DNA of 27,790 nucleotides from Jimgerdemannia flammicorona (GCA_003990745.1 RBNI01000696.1:1-27790); one strand, 5' to 3'; counted from the first letter of the stretch, positions 1 through 11,047 are shown. The notes: generated by a model from the sequence alone, not told the origin. Numbers and translations: made by a program.

Positions 1-17
1 TTTTTTCTTTTTTTTTT

Positions 18-90
<73 letters not shown>
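1..90 (-). repeat. Poly-T tract, the poly-A tail of a minus-strand LINE
   Basis: All T except a C at 7 and a G at 18. On the minus strand this is a poly-A tail directly following decayed LINE sequence (91-1234). A shorter T tract sits at the same place in the related fragment at 3330-4797. The tract reaches the window edge, so its true length and the target-site duplication are not visible. Confidence 0.75.
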
Positions 91-93
<3 letters not shown>

Positions 94-1234
94 GTTACTT
101 AGACTACAATCTTTATTAATACCCCAATCTAATCCCATAATATTATATTGACTCCCACTCCTATCCAATCCTCCTGGATGGACTACTCTCTATCTTATCT
201 TAATGAAAAACCACTACTCTATTTTATCTCCATCTGTTCACTACTCTGCTTGCAGATCACCTCTACTAGCTAGTGATAATACCTACTCTAGGGGCTCTAT
301 CCTATTCATCACTCTAATAATATCCTCCATCAATTTTTCTCATCTCAGCTATCTCTTCTCTTTGCTTGACTACTGTCTCTCCTCAAATATATAAAGCCAA
401 TGGCCAGCTAATTCTATCTATATTATTAATACTCACCTTAAAGTGAGCTATTTATTATTTACATATATTCCCCACCAACCTCTCTCTCAGATCTTTTCAA
501 TGACCTCTTTCTCTATCTGCTCTTTTTCTAATACTGAGTTAATTATCTATTGTTATCTAAAAGTTCCTCAGCACTTTACACTCTCTCAGCCAATGTTCTG
601 GCATCTGAACAAAATCCCCTATCTGCTCTACATTATAGCACTTCTTATAATCAAAGAGCCCCCCATCTACTAAGTACCCAGAGTAGAAATTCAGCATAAC
701 ATTTTGCCTCAGTATCTGCCACCATACTCCTTAGAACTTAGAGAGAAGCCACTGCTATACTTCAGTACTCTACAACCAGACTTCTACTTAGTTCCACTCC
801 TCTCTAATCCCTACTGCCTGCTATCTCTCAGGTTACAGATCCTGCCCCAAATCTTATTGATACTCCACTCCATCTCCAATATCAAAATCAATCAGAAGAG
901 CACTCTCTAGCAGCAGCCTCTCCCATCTCTACATCCCCAGACCCCACTATATCTCACTCTTATTGCCTTACTATCAGAGTCCAATATAATGTATATCTTC
1001 TACTACCCCCCACTAGAACCTCTTATAATATAGCCTCCTGCTACTACCCAGACCTACCAAGAGCAACAGATCTCCTGAGGATCCTCTGAGAGAGTATCTC
1101 ATCTCTTAGATCTTCTGTAATAGAGGAACCTATCTACTACTATATAGTTCAGTAGCTCATTTCAACTACTATACTCATAGACAGTATAGCCTTCTTGGGA
1201 AATCCACTAGCCTCAATCTTTTATAGCTTAGGTG
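91..1234 (-). pseudogene. Decayed 3' part of a LINE (ORF2 C-terminal region), copy 1
   Basis: This is similar over most of its length to 3348-4797, also in minus orientation and also ending in a T tract. Shared landmarks on the minus strand include the peptide EDLRDE and a Cys-rich stretch (copy 1 DYKKCYNVEQ, copy 2 DCEECYNVEQ) followed by an EHW triplet. This resembles the C-terminal Cys/His region that follows reverse transcriptase in many LINE ORF2 proteins. Many stops break every frame. The minus strand is purine-rich, like the GC-rich LINEs at 22614-27790, so it may be an old relative of them, but their 3' ends lie outside the window and this cannot be tested here. The 5' part is missing. 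Confidence 0.65.
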
Positions 1235-1328
1235 AGTTATACTATAATCTTCTTATACTCTAATCTGGTAACTTGTAAGGAAAGACTATCTTCTATAATG
1301 ATGTCACCATTCTGAGATCATTATTATA
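1235..1328 (-). repeat. Terminal fragment of LTR family A
   Basis: About 94 bp matches the last bases of the two element A LTRs (7904-7997 and 15164-15257) with mostly C-to-T or G-to-A differences. Shared blocks are the 'atctggt/gacttgtaaggaaagact' region and 'gatgtcacca/tcattctg'. Read on the minus strand it is the start of the LTR. It joins LINE sequence at about 1235, so the rest of the LTR is missing here. Boundaries are good to about 10 bp. Confidence 0.75.
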
Positions 1329-3312
1329 ATACTTAAAATATAGATAATATAGTAGTAGTAGGGTAGATATAGTGACAGTAGGGTAAATATAGTAATATAG
1401 TAGTAGAATAGATATAGCAGTAGATAGTAGTAATAGAATAAAGTTATAGATATTAGTTAACTTATTTTATATAGGGAATTTTCTAGTAAAAGAGCTATAA
1501 TAGAACCAGAGATATTAACTTGACTATCTTTACTTAAAAAAAAAGAAATACTTTACCATCTATTTTGCTCTGCTATTTAATTCATCTTACTATATCTTAC
1601 TATCTATCTCTCTTTGCTATTTATCTCTTGCTTTACTACCTAATTTATATTGAAATTTAATAACTCAAGTTAGTATACAAACTTACTCTAATTATATAGA
1701 ATAAACAAAATCTTCCCATCTAACTTACTTTACTTAGTCCTTCACTTAGTCTCTTGATTCATAATCTCTTGCTACTATATTATAAAGAGTTAGATAAATA
1801 GAAAACAATATACAAAAAGTATAATACATAGTAATATAAAATAATACTAATTTATTTATATTAATATCATAATAATTATTTACAAAACTATAGGTATCTT
1901 CTTACTCCACTATTGTCAAATTATCAAGTATACTATCTTGATACTAGAGATAGAGATTTCTCATATTTAGGTAGCCAAGATGATATAGTTTGGTATAAGA
2001 GATATATACTATATAAAGTCTTAAAGATTTTCTTTTTACTTGCTGGAAATTACATTATAATATAAGTCAATAAAATCAGAGAGTATATATACTAAACAAA
2101 TAAGTCTATACTATAAAGAAAAATATTCAATATATATAAGTATACACCTTTGTCAAATAAAGTAAAACTGAATCATTTATTACTTTCAAATATTAAAGAA
2201 TATTTACAAAATTCTCTAGATATATTATATCAGACCAGCTAAATAGGACCAGTACTTATACATATCTTGTAAACCTTCAAACATCTCTGAATAATATACT
2301 TATAGACCATATGTACTTCTAAAGTATTACTATAAATATAGAGTATTTATATTCTAAGATCCTTAAATTTCTTACTCTCTCTATCTGGTAACTGGTGAGC
2401 AATATCTATTAAAATATTATTATAGTTACAAAGATTTTTAAAATGATCCTAAAGTATTCTAAAGGTTTTATAATTAGAATACCAATCTCTTATATATTAA
2501 TTCCTATTCTTTAAAGTGAGATATGTATTATATTATATATCTTTTAGCTATCTTTCTGAACTCTATAATATATAGAATATTGAGAAGCTGAAATATATAA
2601 ATACATCTTACCTCTATATATATATGAAAGATATTTTATATAAAATATTTATTAGAGATATATATACTAATAGTAACTATATCAATCTCTACTTTAGATT
2701 CAGATATAAAAAAACTTATAGTAAGTACAATATTGTCTATTCTAATTTAAAGATAGAGATCTATATACTGGAAAGATATAATAGTATAGAATCAAAAATA
2801 TATATCTTATATAATAGTTCACTTGACTTGTTAAGTTAATTATTTAGTAGAGATGATTCTAGCTTAGATCTTATATGATCAAACTTAAGGAAAAAAAAAT
2901 AATAAGTCAAATAAAAAGAAAAAAAAAACAAGATTGAGGGAAAGAAATAATATCACAAACTATATATTATATATAGATATAAAAAAATCTATATCTAAGT
3001 TGTGAGACTTCCCATCAATCTTTTAATTTATTAAAGTAAGCTTTATATCTTCAATATATATAAATACTATAAGTTGTTAGTGTATCAGTTTGATCTTTAC
3101 AAATAAGTAGTATATAGAAGAAATTAAGAAAGTTATTATATATGATACTAATTTTGTAGATACATGAATTTCTTAAGTGACTTTCAGAAGTGTCTGAGAG
3201 TTATTTTCCTCAAAAGAGCTTATACAAAGTTTCTTTCTAATATGAAAGATACTGTATTATGATGAGCTATTAAAAGAAATAGAAAATTAAAAACAATAAG
3301 AAAATAAAAATA
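1329..3312 (-). pseudogene. AT-saturated relic with a Copia-type gag-pre-integrase landmark
   Basis: This stretch is nearly all A/T and every frame is full of stops. One landmark is readable on the minus strand at about 1900-2003: LYHLGYLNMRNL, which fits the 'LWHRRLGHLNMRNL'-like pre-integrase signature of Copia polyproteins after His/Arg/Trp codons were lost by transition. Minus-strand sequence above it (about 2900-3290) could be gag but is too eroded to assign. Below about 1850 the expected integrase is not recognisable. A 71-codon plus-strand reading frame at 2624-2839 is low-complexity and is not called. Confidence 0.5.
1340..1435. repeat. Degenerate short repeats rich in 'atatagtagtag'
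   Basis: Irregular repeats of 'gtagggtagatatagt'-like and 'atatagtagtag' words. They are low complexity, with no coding content seen. Confidence 0.5.
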
Positions 3313-3329
3313 AGATAAACTAAATACTT
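3313..3329. repeat. Target-site duplication, left copy
   Basis: 17 bp, 'agataaactaaatactt', repeated exactly at 4798-4814. The pair brackets the LINE fragment 3330-4797. Length and position next to the T tract are typical of target-primed LINE integration. Confidence 0.9.
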
Positions 3330-4797
3330 TTTTTTTTTTTTTTTTTTATAGTCTTGTAGACTTTGCTATTTATTACCATTCTATTAGCTATAAGTATAGA
3401 ACTCTATCCCACTACCCAATCTCTCTAAAGGGGCTCTATCTCATACTCTTATACTTGAATACCACTCTATCACTCACTACTCCAACTCTCTTCCCACTCT
3501 ACTTACAAATTTTATCTACTAAATGATACTGCTGATCACCCTGCAGACTCCATCCCAGCCACCAGCCTGTCAAAACATCCTCCATCAACCCTTCTCATCT
3601 TGACAGCCACTCTTCTAAACTCAAATATTTCCCTTCTTCAAAAATAAACAACCAATGACCTGTCAGCCCCACCTATATCACCAAAACTCAACCCAAAGTA
3701 AGCTACTCCTTTCCAACCCCCCCCACTAATCTATTCTTGAGATCCTCCCATTGATCTCTCTCAGTATCTCTCCTATATATAATATCCAAGCAAAATCCAA
3801 CTGCTAACCAAAAATCACCAAGTACCTCATACTCTCCTAGCCAATGTTCTGACATCTACACAAACTCCTCTTTCTGCTCTACATTATAACATTCCTCACA
3901 GTCAAAATTCTCTCCCTTCACAAGATAGCCTGAGCAAAAGTTGAGCATGATATTTCTCTATAATATATGCCACCAAACCACTCAATACTTAGGTGGTAAC
4001 CATTTCCTCACCTCTGCACTCTAGGCCCAGACTCTATTCCAGTTCTACTCCTCTTTAATATCTGCCATCTGCCAGCTGCCAGGCCAAGTATCCTGGCCCA
4101 ACTCCCTCTGGTATTTGACCCTATATCTAATATCAAAATTCAGAAAGAGGGTGGTCTCCAACAATATTCTATTCTATCTCTATATTGCTAGGCCCCAAGG
4201 TATCTCCCCTTCATCCCTCTGCTAGCAGATTTCAATACAGTGAGCCCCATCCACTACTGCCCACCAGAAGTCCTTATACTATATATGTCCACTATTTTGA
4301 AGCCTAACTAAGAACAGTAGATCTCCAGTTAAGCCTCTTGGCAAGCACCTCATCTCTCAGATCTTCTTTATCAGTAGAACCTAGCTACCACCCCTCAGTT
4401 CTACTACTCTTTTCAGCCACTATGCTCTCAAACAATATAGAGTTAACCAGCTCAAGTCTACTACTAGTCACTGATAATAATAAGATTTCTCAGCTAATCT
4501 AACTCCTCCTCCTAGCTCAGATTCAATTTCTAGCTAACTTCAAAAGCCTCTTCACTATCTAGGTCAAAAAGTCCAGATGATATACTAGATACCACAGCTT
4601 TGTAGATATTCAAAATTATAATATATTCTATCAAAGAAATACAGCAGCCACCTCAACTCTGCAGGGCCTCTCTCCAGATAGCTACTCTCTGTTTCTATCA
4701 AGGTCTTAGTAGAATAGACCTATATACTAAAAGATAGACACCCAAGTATCTAATAATCTCTCTAGTAGAAACAATTGTTCCAATGATATCCCCTCTT
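3330..4797 (-). mobile_element. 5'-truncated LINE insertion (3' part of ORF2), copy 2
   Basis: A 1468-bp insertion bounded by a 17-bp target-site duplication. Its left end is an 18-T tract (poly-A tail on the minus strand). At the truncated 5' end the minus strand reads IRYLGVYL, matching the 'YLGV' segment just after the RT core of LINE ORF2 proteins. The 3' end carries DCEECYNVEQ and MSEHW, a probable remnant of the terminal Cys/His motif. Stops are frequent, so it is non-functional. It is similar to 91-1234 but less eroded. Confidence 0.85.
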
Positions 4798-4814
4798 AGA
4801 TAAACTAAATACTT
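4798..4814. repeat. Target-site duplication, right copy
   Basis: Exact 17-bp match to 3313-3329, immediately beyond the 5' end of the LINE fragment. Confidence 0.9.
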
Positions 4815-5649
4815 ACTAGATTTTCATGATATTAGAAGTATATCAATTAAGTATATTCTTTACTAGTATCAGTATCTATGATAAGGTTTCAAGATAATCT
4901 AAATAACTATAATAGAGTCTGTTCAAATAATATCACAATTATACAATATTGAAAGAAATCTATTATCAATATCAGTAATATTATCTCTATCAACTATATG
5001 TCAAAAAAGAGTGCTGTTATTGTATCCTTTTAAAATATTATCAAGTTTATTATTAATCAAATTGATATTATTAATAAGATTCTCATTAGACCATAGTTAT
5101 TTATCTTATTTTTTATTATAAAGATTTTGCAGTAGCTTGTAGGAGAGTTTTGATTATTCTGAAACATTAGTATATCTTACTTCAAGGAGTTTTAGAGAAA
5201 ATTTCTGATTTCAAATATTCTATTAAAATAATAATAATAATAATAATAAATATCTGCTAAATGTGAATAACTATAATAAATAATATATCTATATTATTTC
5301 TAAGAGATATTTCAATATCTTCTAATTCTGTATCAAATATATAATATATATTTAGTCTAATTCTGTTTTCTAATCTAGATTAGACTTTATGAATTTTAAA
5401 AAGGATATTTGACTTTTACTTATATTGCTTTTTATAACAAGCCAACTTCTATATATTCTTTTTTGTCAACAAAGTTAGCAGAGTCTTATTTATTCTTATT
5501 TTTATTTCTAAATATAAATATCTGAATTAGGAAAATTGATATTAATATATTCTATTTTCTTATATATATAATATTGAAGATTTACTATAAGTATAAAGGT
5601 TAAGTTCTTACTCTTTTATACTATTAAAAATAAGAAAAATAAATCTTTT

Positions 5650-5650
<1 letters not shown>
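4815..5650. other. AT-saturated stretch with no recognisable gene
   Basis: Continues the AT-rich sequence that was contiguous with 1329-3312 before the LINE inserted. It should include the 3' LTR of the Copia relic to its right, but no terminus or paired repeat can be picked out. It contains an (ATA)n run at about 5227-5252. Confidence 0.5.

Positions 5651-5651
<1 letters not shown>

Positions 5652-5681
<30 letters not shown>
5652..5681. repeat. (TA)n microsatellite
   Basis: About 15 consecutive TA units, followed after 'ca' by a shorter TA run. Consistent with extreme C-to-T erosion of the surrounding relic. Confidence 0.85.
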
Positions 5682-5684
<3 letters not shown>

Positions 5685-5689
5685 ATATA

Positions 5690-6435
5690 TATATTGAGAT
5701 CTATCTATATGATATAAAGAGACTATAATCATAAGCTAGGCTTTATTATTTTCCTTATATTAATATACTACTCATTCAGATAGTATATATATAAAGAGAC
5801 CATAATGTTAATAAGTAAGCAATTATATATACTTATATCAATAAATTGATATTATAGTCATATAAGCTGCTCAAGTAATAATAATTAGTCTAGTCTTATC
5901 TTTTAGTATATGATAGTAATATAGTATTTTTCTCTATAATAATAGTTGATATATTCAAAATAGAATCTGTAAGTAATATAGTAATATATAGTAATATAGT
6001 ATACTATACCTTTAATATATCTGAAAATCCTTTTAACAATACTTCAATATAAATTATCATAACAAAATGAATACTGTACTAGTATATGAGATATTAGTTC
6101 TCATTTCTAGTATAAGATACATGAGAAATCCAACTACTTACTAATAGAGAATATTGGTATAGTTTTTATTATTATTAGCCTCAGACTTTCTTAATTTTAC
6201 AGATGTTTCCATAAAAGTACTGATAGACTTACATTTACTTATATTAAATTATTTGAGAATATAAGTTAACTATAAGAGGTAAATAGTATATATACTTCTA
6301 TTATGTATAATAGATATTTTTTTAAAAAAGAATATATTGTCTATATTAGTTATCTTGAATTTCTTATACAGAGCTTCTTTAATTTTATTAAGATTGTTTT
6401 TATTATAATAATAATTATATTATCTATCTATATAT
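5690..6435 (-). pseudogene. Copia-type RT C-terminus and RNase H relic
   Basis: Minus-strand frames keep a Copia order. From 6435 downward there is YIDR (the eroded YVDD box), then KIKEALYKKFKITN (the 'IK..L...FKM.DLG' segment), METSVKLRKSE, VVGFLMYL ('VGSLMYL..TRPDI'), a 'VKR.LRYLKG'-like segment near 6005, and YHIDRSQYI near 5700 (the 'KHIDI.YHFI' box of the RNase H region). Stops are frequent. It is the continuation of 15258-16440, split by element A. It is clearly Copia by domain order, but too eroded for family assignment. Confidence 0.75.
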
Positions 6436-6665
6436 TGTCATGTAGTGGTTGCTGAGTCCTTCAAATATGCCAGATTCTCTTCAAGGTATATCTCTTAGAC
6501 TAACTTAAGTTTATTATAAGCAAGTTCTTATTGGAGTGCCTTCCCAAGGTCTTATAGTCCTCAAACTTCTTATCTTTAAACTGTCTTGTTATCTCTTAGA
6601 TTGCTTGCAAGAAAGTATATATTACACTGAGAAGACTGACTTTATTTCAGAGGAAATAAGAGGGG

Positions 6666-6673
6666 TATTTATA
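6666..6673 (-). promoter_or_regulatory. TATA box of LTR A
   Basis: The minus strand reads TATAAATACC, followed 20 nt later by AAATAAAG (6640-6647). The same module with the same spacing occurs in LTR B. The equivalent TATA is deleted in the 5' LTR. Confidence 0.7.
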
Positions 6674-6779
6674 CAAAATATAATTCAATAGTTGCTAAGA
6701 TATAAAGCTAAATATAAATTCCAATAACTAAAACTACTAAGTTCCAGAGTCAGCACTGATGGTTGTACAGGTTCAGGAT

Positions 6780-6944
6780 ACTGATATAATTTGGTATCAC
6801 ATCAGAATGCTAGTGCTGGTATTATTTAGTGTTATATCAAAATACCAGTGCTAGTATCATTTAGTATTATATCAAAATACCAGTGCTGGAACAATTCTGC
6901 ATCACCTCAAAATACCAGTGCTAGCATTATCCAGTATAACAAGG
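6780..6944. repeat. 35-bp tandem repeats in U3 of the 3' LTR (4.5 units)
   Basis: Units at 6780-6815, 6816-6850, 6851-6885, 6886-6920 and a partial 6921-6944. Each is built on 'ctggtat.attta' ... 'tcaaaataccagtg'. Two subtypes alternate, 'ctggtatcattta' and 'ctggaacaattctg'. They lie between the U3 reading frame and the TATA box in element sense, the usual place for LTR enhancers. Confidence 0.85.
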
Positions 6945-6947
6945 AAC

Positions 6948-7757
6948 TTAGAGCAGAATGTTCAGGATCATGGGGGCTTCGTCCTCATCATCAGAGGTCA
7001 GGATGTCTTCAAAGGAGATGAGGTCCACGAATTTGTCATTTTTGCATGCTTCGATATTGTATGGGATGACATCATCACTGATGACATCATCATATTCAGT
7101 GGCGGAAAGGAGGTCTGGGGCTCTCCAGTCTATGAGGTTCTCTTCCACAAAATAGAAAACAAATGTGGAGTCTTGGGGGAGTCTAACCTGGATGCTTGGG
7201 CCTTGGAATACTGAGATCAACCCTTATAGGAATTGGTCTGGGTTGTCCTGGAGGATGGGGTGCCAGAAGTCTTCTACTTCATCACTATTGAGAGTGATAG
7301 TGGACTGGGCTTCTGTAGCCACCCTGGCTTCTAGTGTATTAATATGGTAGGATGACAGGTCTCTAAAATCTGAGACTCTAATATACTCCAAGTTAGGGAT
7401 TGATCATGGTACATGCCTGAAGATCTGATGGATCTTTTTAGCTGTCCTTGCCTCATGTATATCTATGGGAGTGACATCTTGTAGCTCTTGAGGGCTGGCC
7501 TGTGGGAACTCTCAGCAGAGAAGGTTTCCTATTTCATACTCCTGCCACATTTGGAGGCATTCAGTAGCAATAGTGATCCTTGTTTCCATTTCATGGTGGT
7601 AGAGGATAAAGTGATAGAGATCTGCAGTACCCAGGTTGACACTAGGAGTCCTTCTTGAGTAGGTCCTCATGGCTCTTCTGATGTCTTAGAACATCCTTTC
7701 CTCAACTGAGATGTCTTGATGATTCCTTGACCTTGAGGTTTGGCAGGCAGTAGGCAT
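6948..7757 (-). pseudogene. Broken copy of the LTR-encoded ORF
   Basis: Exactly 810 nt, co-linear without any indel with 14208-15017. Three stops interrupt it: codon 24 (TAA at 7688-7686), codon 82 (TGA at 7514-7512) and codon 178 (TAA at 7226-7224). The other LTR has Gln codons (CAA, CAG, CAA) there, so CAA-to-TAA changes explain two of the three. About 20 of the last 90 residues differ between the copies. The acidic C-terminus ending in ILNILL is kept. Confidence 0.8.
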
Positions 7758-7901
7758 TTTATTTATATTAAGTCTTTGAGCTATTTTGGGATTAGTGGTT
7801 CTTGTTGGTTGCTGCTACTGCAGTTCCTTGATCCTTTTTATATTCTTCAGGATGCTTGTACTGTGGTCACAATAACTCACAGTTGGTCATCATTGCTCAT
7901 C

Positions 7902-8135
7902 TCATATGCTGTATGATCTTCTTGTGCTCCGATCTGGTGACTTATAAGGAAAGACTGTCTTCTGTGCTGATGTCATCATTCTGGGGTCACCATTATATCT
8001 TCCTCCTGAATAAGGATCTTTTCGAGTGTCCTTATTCATTGGTCCAGTCTTGAAAAATTTTCTAATCCCATAACCTCTGGCAAGGGGTTGAAAATAGTGT
8101 TTATGAGCTGGTATTTTCCTTTTGTATTTTGGCAT
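7902..8135 (-). other. 77-codon ORF running from the internal region across the PPT into the 3' LTR
   Basis: Starts MPKYKRKIPAHKHY, a basic N-terminus, and ends 96 nt inside the LTR. It is out of frame with the recognisable end of integrase. It may be chance, the true pol tail, or a small 3' ORF. I do not recognise it. Confidence 0.25.
7998..8010 (-). other. Polypurine tract of element A
   Basis: Minus-strand AGGAGGAAGA lies immediately upstream of the 3' LTR start (TATAATG). This is the expected place and composition for the plus-strand primer. Confidence 0.8.
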
Positions 8136-8149
8136 GATGGTGAAGGGTC

Positions 8150-9580
8150 GCTCTCTTCATATAAAGCAAGGGCCTGATTCTGATCTTGACCAATCAGTTG
8201 ATGGTTCAAACTCCTCTGACTTCGAAAGTCTCATAGATGAGTAGTTGTCAGTGCCATATCCCTTAGAGAATGGTCCAGACAGATAGCCTGCTAGTCATAG
8301 GACATGCTGTTATGATTCATAGACTAGAACCTCATAGGCAGTCATCATGTTTTGCTTCTCTTGTATAGGTTCATGGTACTTCTTGAGTCTGTTCCTATGT
8401 ACTATAGTAGGCAGTATGGTCTCTGAGATTTTTCTAAGCCAGAAGGTAGTTCTCTTGATATCTTGCATATAGAAGGGTCCTTCCCATTTGGGCTCCAGTT
8501 TTTGTGACTATGAGGCTTCTACCATATTTCAATACAGTAGGACCTTTTCTCCAATTTGAATAGATTCTAGGGTCTTGTGATTCTTTTCTACATTCTTTCT
8601 TATCAGTGCTTGTGACTTAGTGATGTAATCTTCAGCCTTCTTCCTGATTTGGTATAGTCTCCAGATTTCTACATTAATCCATCTCCAAGTTAGGTCTAGA
8701 TTTGTGGCTGAGGTTCTATCAGAATCTTCTTCTCCAAAGAGCAGCTCCCTTGGGGTGAAGTGTGTACTCTGTGACTATATGTCTCATAGGACAGAGAGGG
8801 TAGTTGGGAGATAGTTATCCCAATTCTCATATGTCTCTGAGATCTTTGCCAGAATGTTCTTGAGGGTCTTGTTGGTTCTCTCTGTCTGTCCATTTCCTTG
8901 AGGGTAGTATGCAGTGGTCTTGATGTGCTAGATCTTATATTTCTGATACATTATTTCATGGAATCCATTGACAAATTCTGTGCCATGGTCTGTTGTGATT
9001 TGCTTCAATATCTTGTAGTGGCAGATGATTTCTTGGTGCAGGAAGTCAGCTATAGAGAGGGCATTTGCTTCTTATAATGTTTCTGCCTCTATCCATTTAG
9101 TGAAGAGGTCTACAATAACTATAATATAGCAGTTTCCTGATAGTGTTACTGATAGTGGTCCAATGATATTCATTGCAATGTGGTGGAAGGGAATAGGCTC
9201 AATTCTTGATGACCCAGGTGCCTGGTCTTGCTGATCTTGTTTTTGTTTTTGGCACTTGTCACACCCTTTGACAAATTGGTACAGATCTTCTTCCATCTTG
9301 GGCCACTACATAGTTCTTCTTGCTTTGTTGTATGTATTGGTTCCTCTTAAGTGTCCTTGCTCATATACTTCCTTCATTACTTAATACTTCTTGTATTTAA
9401 GTATTACTAGATTTCCTCCTTTTCTGAGTGTAGTGTTGTCTAGTTCAAACTGTTTCCAAGTCCAGTTAATGATAGTGATTGTCCAGGGTTCAAGGTGGTT
9501 AGGCATCTTCCACTGCCTAAGATAGCTGATTAATCCATAGTATAGCTCCTTATTCATGTTGAATAGTCTTGATGGGGGTG
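8150..9580 (-). pseudogene. Element A integrase
   Basis: Integrase would insert the cDNA into the genome. Reading the minus strand downward, the order starts with a zinc-binding region containing GHLRGTN and GCDKCQ, its first His apparently replaced by Tyr. The catalytic core has AMNIIGPL at about 9179-9156, where the first catalytic Asp is Asn (GAC to AAC). It also has TTDHGTEFVN near 8990, which keeps the second Asp, and YYPQGNGQTERTN with the Glu. KWEGPFYM near 8480 is a GPY/F-type segment. The C-terminus lacks a recognisable chromodomain. Numerous TAG/TAA/TGA codons interrupt it. The frame differs from RT/RNase H because of a change near 9580. Confidence 0.85.
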
Positions 9581-9599
9581 TTTCAGGGTATCCTTGAGA

Positions 9600-11047
9600 G
9601 TGCATCGACATTGGTGTTGATCTTTCCTGGGCAGTACTTGACAGTGCAGTCATACTCTTACAGCCTGTAGATCTATCTGGCATATATTCCTTTGGGGTTC
9701 AGAGTGTGGAATAGCCAGGCAAAAGCAGAATGGTCTATTTGAATAGTGAAGTATTTCCCAGCTAGGTAGTAGTGGAACTTGTCTACTGTCCAAACTACTG
9801 CTAAGTATTTAAGCTTGTATGACTCGTAGTTCTGTTCTACTCCATGAATACCTCAGCTTGCATAGGAGATAACATATTCATATCTATCTTTTTTCTGAGC
9901 TAGGACTGCTCCAAGTCCTATAGCACTTGTATCTGTCTGCAGGATGAATTCTAGGTTCCAGTCTGGTCTTCTGAGGATAGATATTTGGGTCAATCTGGTC
10001 TTGAGTTCATTGAAGGTTTCTTGGTACTCCTTGGTCCATTTGAATTTGGTCTCCTTCTTCAGTAGCTCGTAGATAGGTGCTGCAATGTTAAAATATCCTT
10101 TGATGAATCTTCTGTAGTAGCTGGCCAGTCCAAGGAAGGCATGGACTTCTGTGGTTGTTCTGAGTCTTGGGTAGGCTGCAATAGTCTCGATTTTCATAGG
10201 GTCTATGTGGATTCTGGTCTAGTTGATGAGGTGTCCTAGGTAGGCAATTTCTTGAGCTGCAAACTTATATTTCTTGGGCTTGATGTAGAGGCCATGCTCC
10301 TTGAGCTTCTTAAGGGCTAGCTGTATGTAATTGACATATTCCCATATAGTGTTGCTGAAGATGATCACATCATCAACATAGACAAAGAGCTATTTTCCAA
10401 TATCATTGCTAAAGACTCTATTCATCATTCACTAGAAACTTACTGGGGCATTGTACATTCCAAATGACATTTGCAGGTAGATATAAGTAGTGTTAGGTGT
10501 GATGAAGGCTGATTTCTCACTGGTATCTTGAGTGAGATCAATCTGATGGAAGCCTAAGAACAGATCCAAGGTGGTGTAGTATTTGGCTTCGCTTCCAAGG
10601 GTAGTAAGAATCTCTTGAATATTTGGCAAGGGCTGCCTATCCTTCTTGGTGATAGCATTGAGCTTCACAGAGTCTTGGCACAAACTCTCCAGGCTTGCTT
10701 CCTTTCTTCAGGGCAAGGACAATAGGTGAAGCCCTGGGGTTGATAGCTTGCTTGATGATTCCAGCTTCTTCCATTTCCTTGAGTTCTGCTTGCAGCCATT
10801 CTCTGTAGGTAGGTGGTATGGGTCTGGCTTTCTGGTAGATGGGCTTGGTATCACCAGTGTCAACTTTGTAGTAGTACTTGGGTTCTTGATTGTGAATATC
10901 CCTGAAGTCTGTAGCAAGTACTCTTTCATTCTGGTGTAGGATCTTGAGAAGTTGTTCCTCCAGGAGAAAGTTTTCTCTAATGGTATATGTGTGCTTGTTC
11001 TGGTCCTTGTCTTTTTTATGTTCAAGTTTGGTAATCTTGGTAGTGGT
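9600..11047 (-). pseudogene. Element A reverse transcriptase and RNase H
   Basis: RT begins in the same frame as dUTPase (LLEEQLLKIL, then DTKPIYQKARPIPP, 'EAGIIK', 'ASPIVLALKKGSKPG'). The frame changes near 10690 inside the 'W+.C.D...LN' segment, then continues CQDSVKLNAITKKDRQPLPN, TLDLFLGFHQIDL and FGMYNAPVSF. The polymerase motif YVDD is intact at 10380-10369. The connection has YLGHLIN and FLGLASYYRRFIKGY. RNase H follows with LQTDTSAIGLGAVLAQ, then VEQNYESYKLKYLAVVW, a Ty3/gypsy RNase H signature, and YCPGKINTNVDALSR at its end. Stops are mostly at former CAG/CAA/CGA codons. Confidence 0.92.

Larger units (their letters stand above)
6436..7997 (-). repeat. Element A 3' LTR (1562 bp)
   Basis: Direct repeat of 13683-15257. 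It keeps the TATA box that the other LTR lost, has 4.5 units of the 35-bp repeat, and carries the U3 reading frame with three stops. In element sense its outer end is CATGACA at 6436. Its inner end TATAATG differs from the right LTR's TGTAATG by one transition. Confidence 0.93.

Noticed and set aside
203..910. Three plus-strand ORFs of 63-76 codons near the left end
   Set aside because: They are low-complexity Ser/Leu/Tyr frames opposite the minus-strand LINE relic.
6918..7214. Plus-strand ORFs antisense to the LTR (also 14124-14474)
   Set aside because: They are the complementary shadow of the minus-strand U3 ORF. The sense frame is longer, uninterrupted and spans a defined LTR segment.
8150..8520. 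Chromodomain at the integrase C-terminus
   Set aside because: The GPY/F-like segment is present, but nothing after it fits the aromatic chromodomain pattern.
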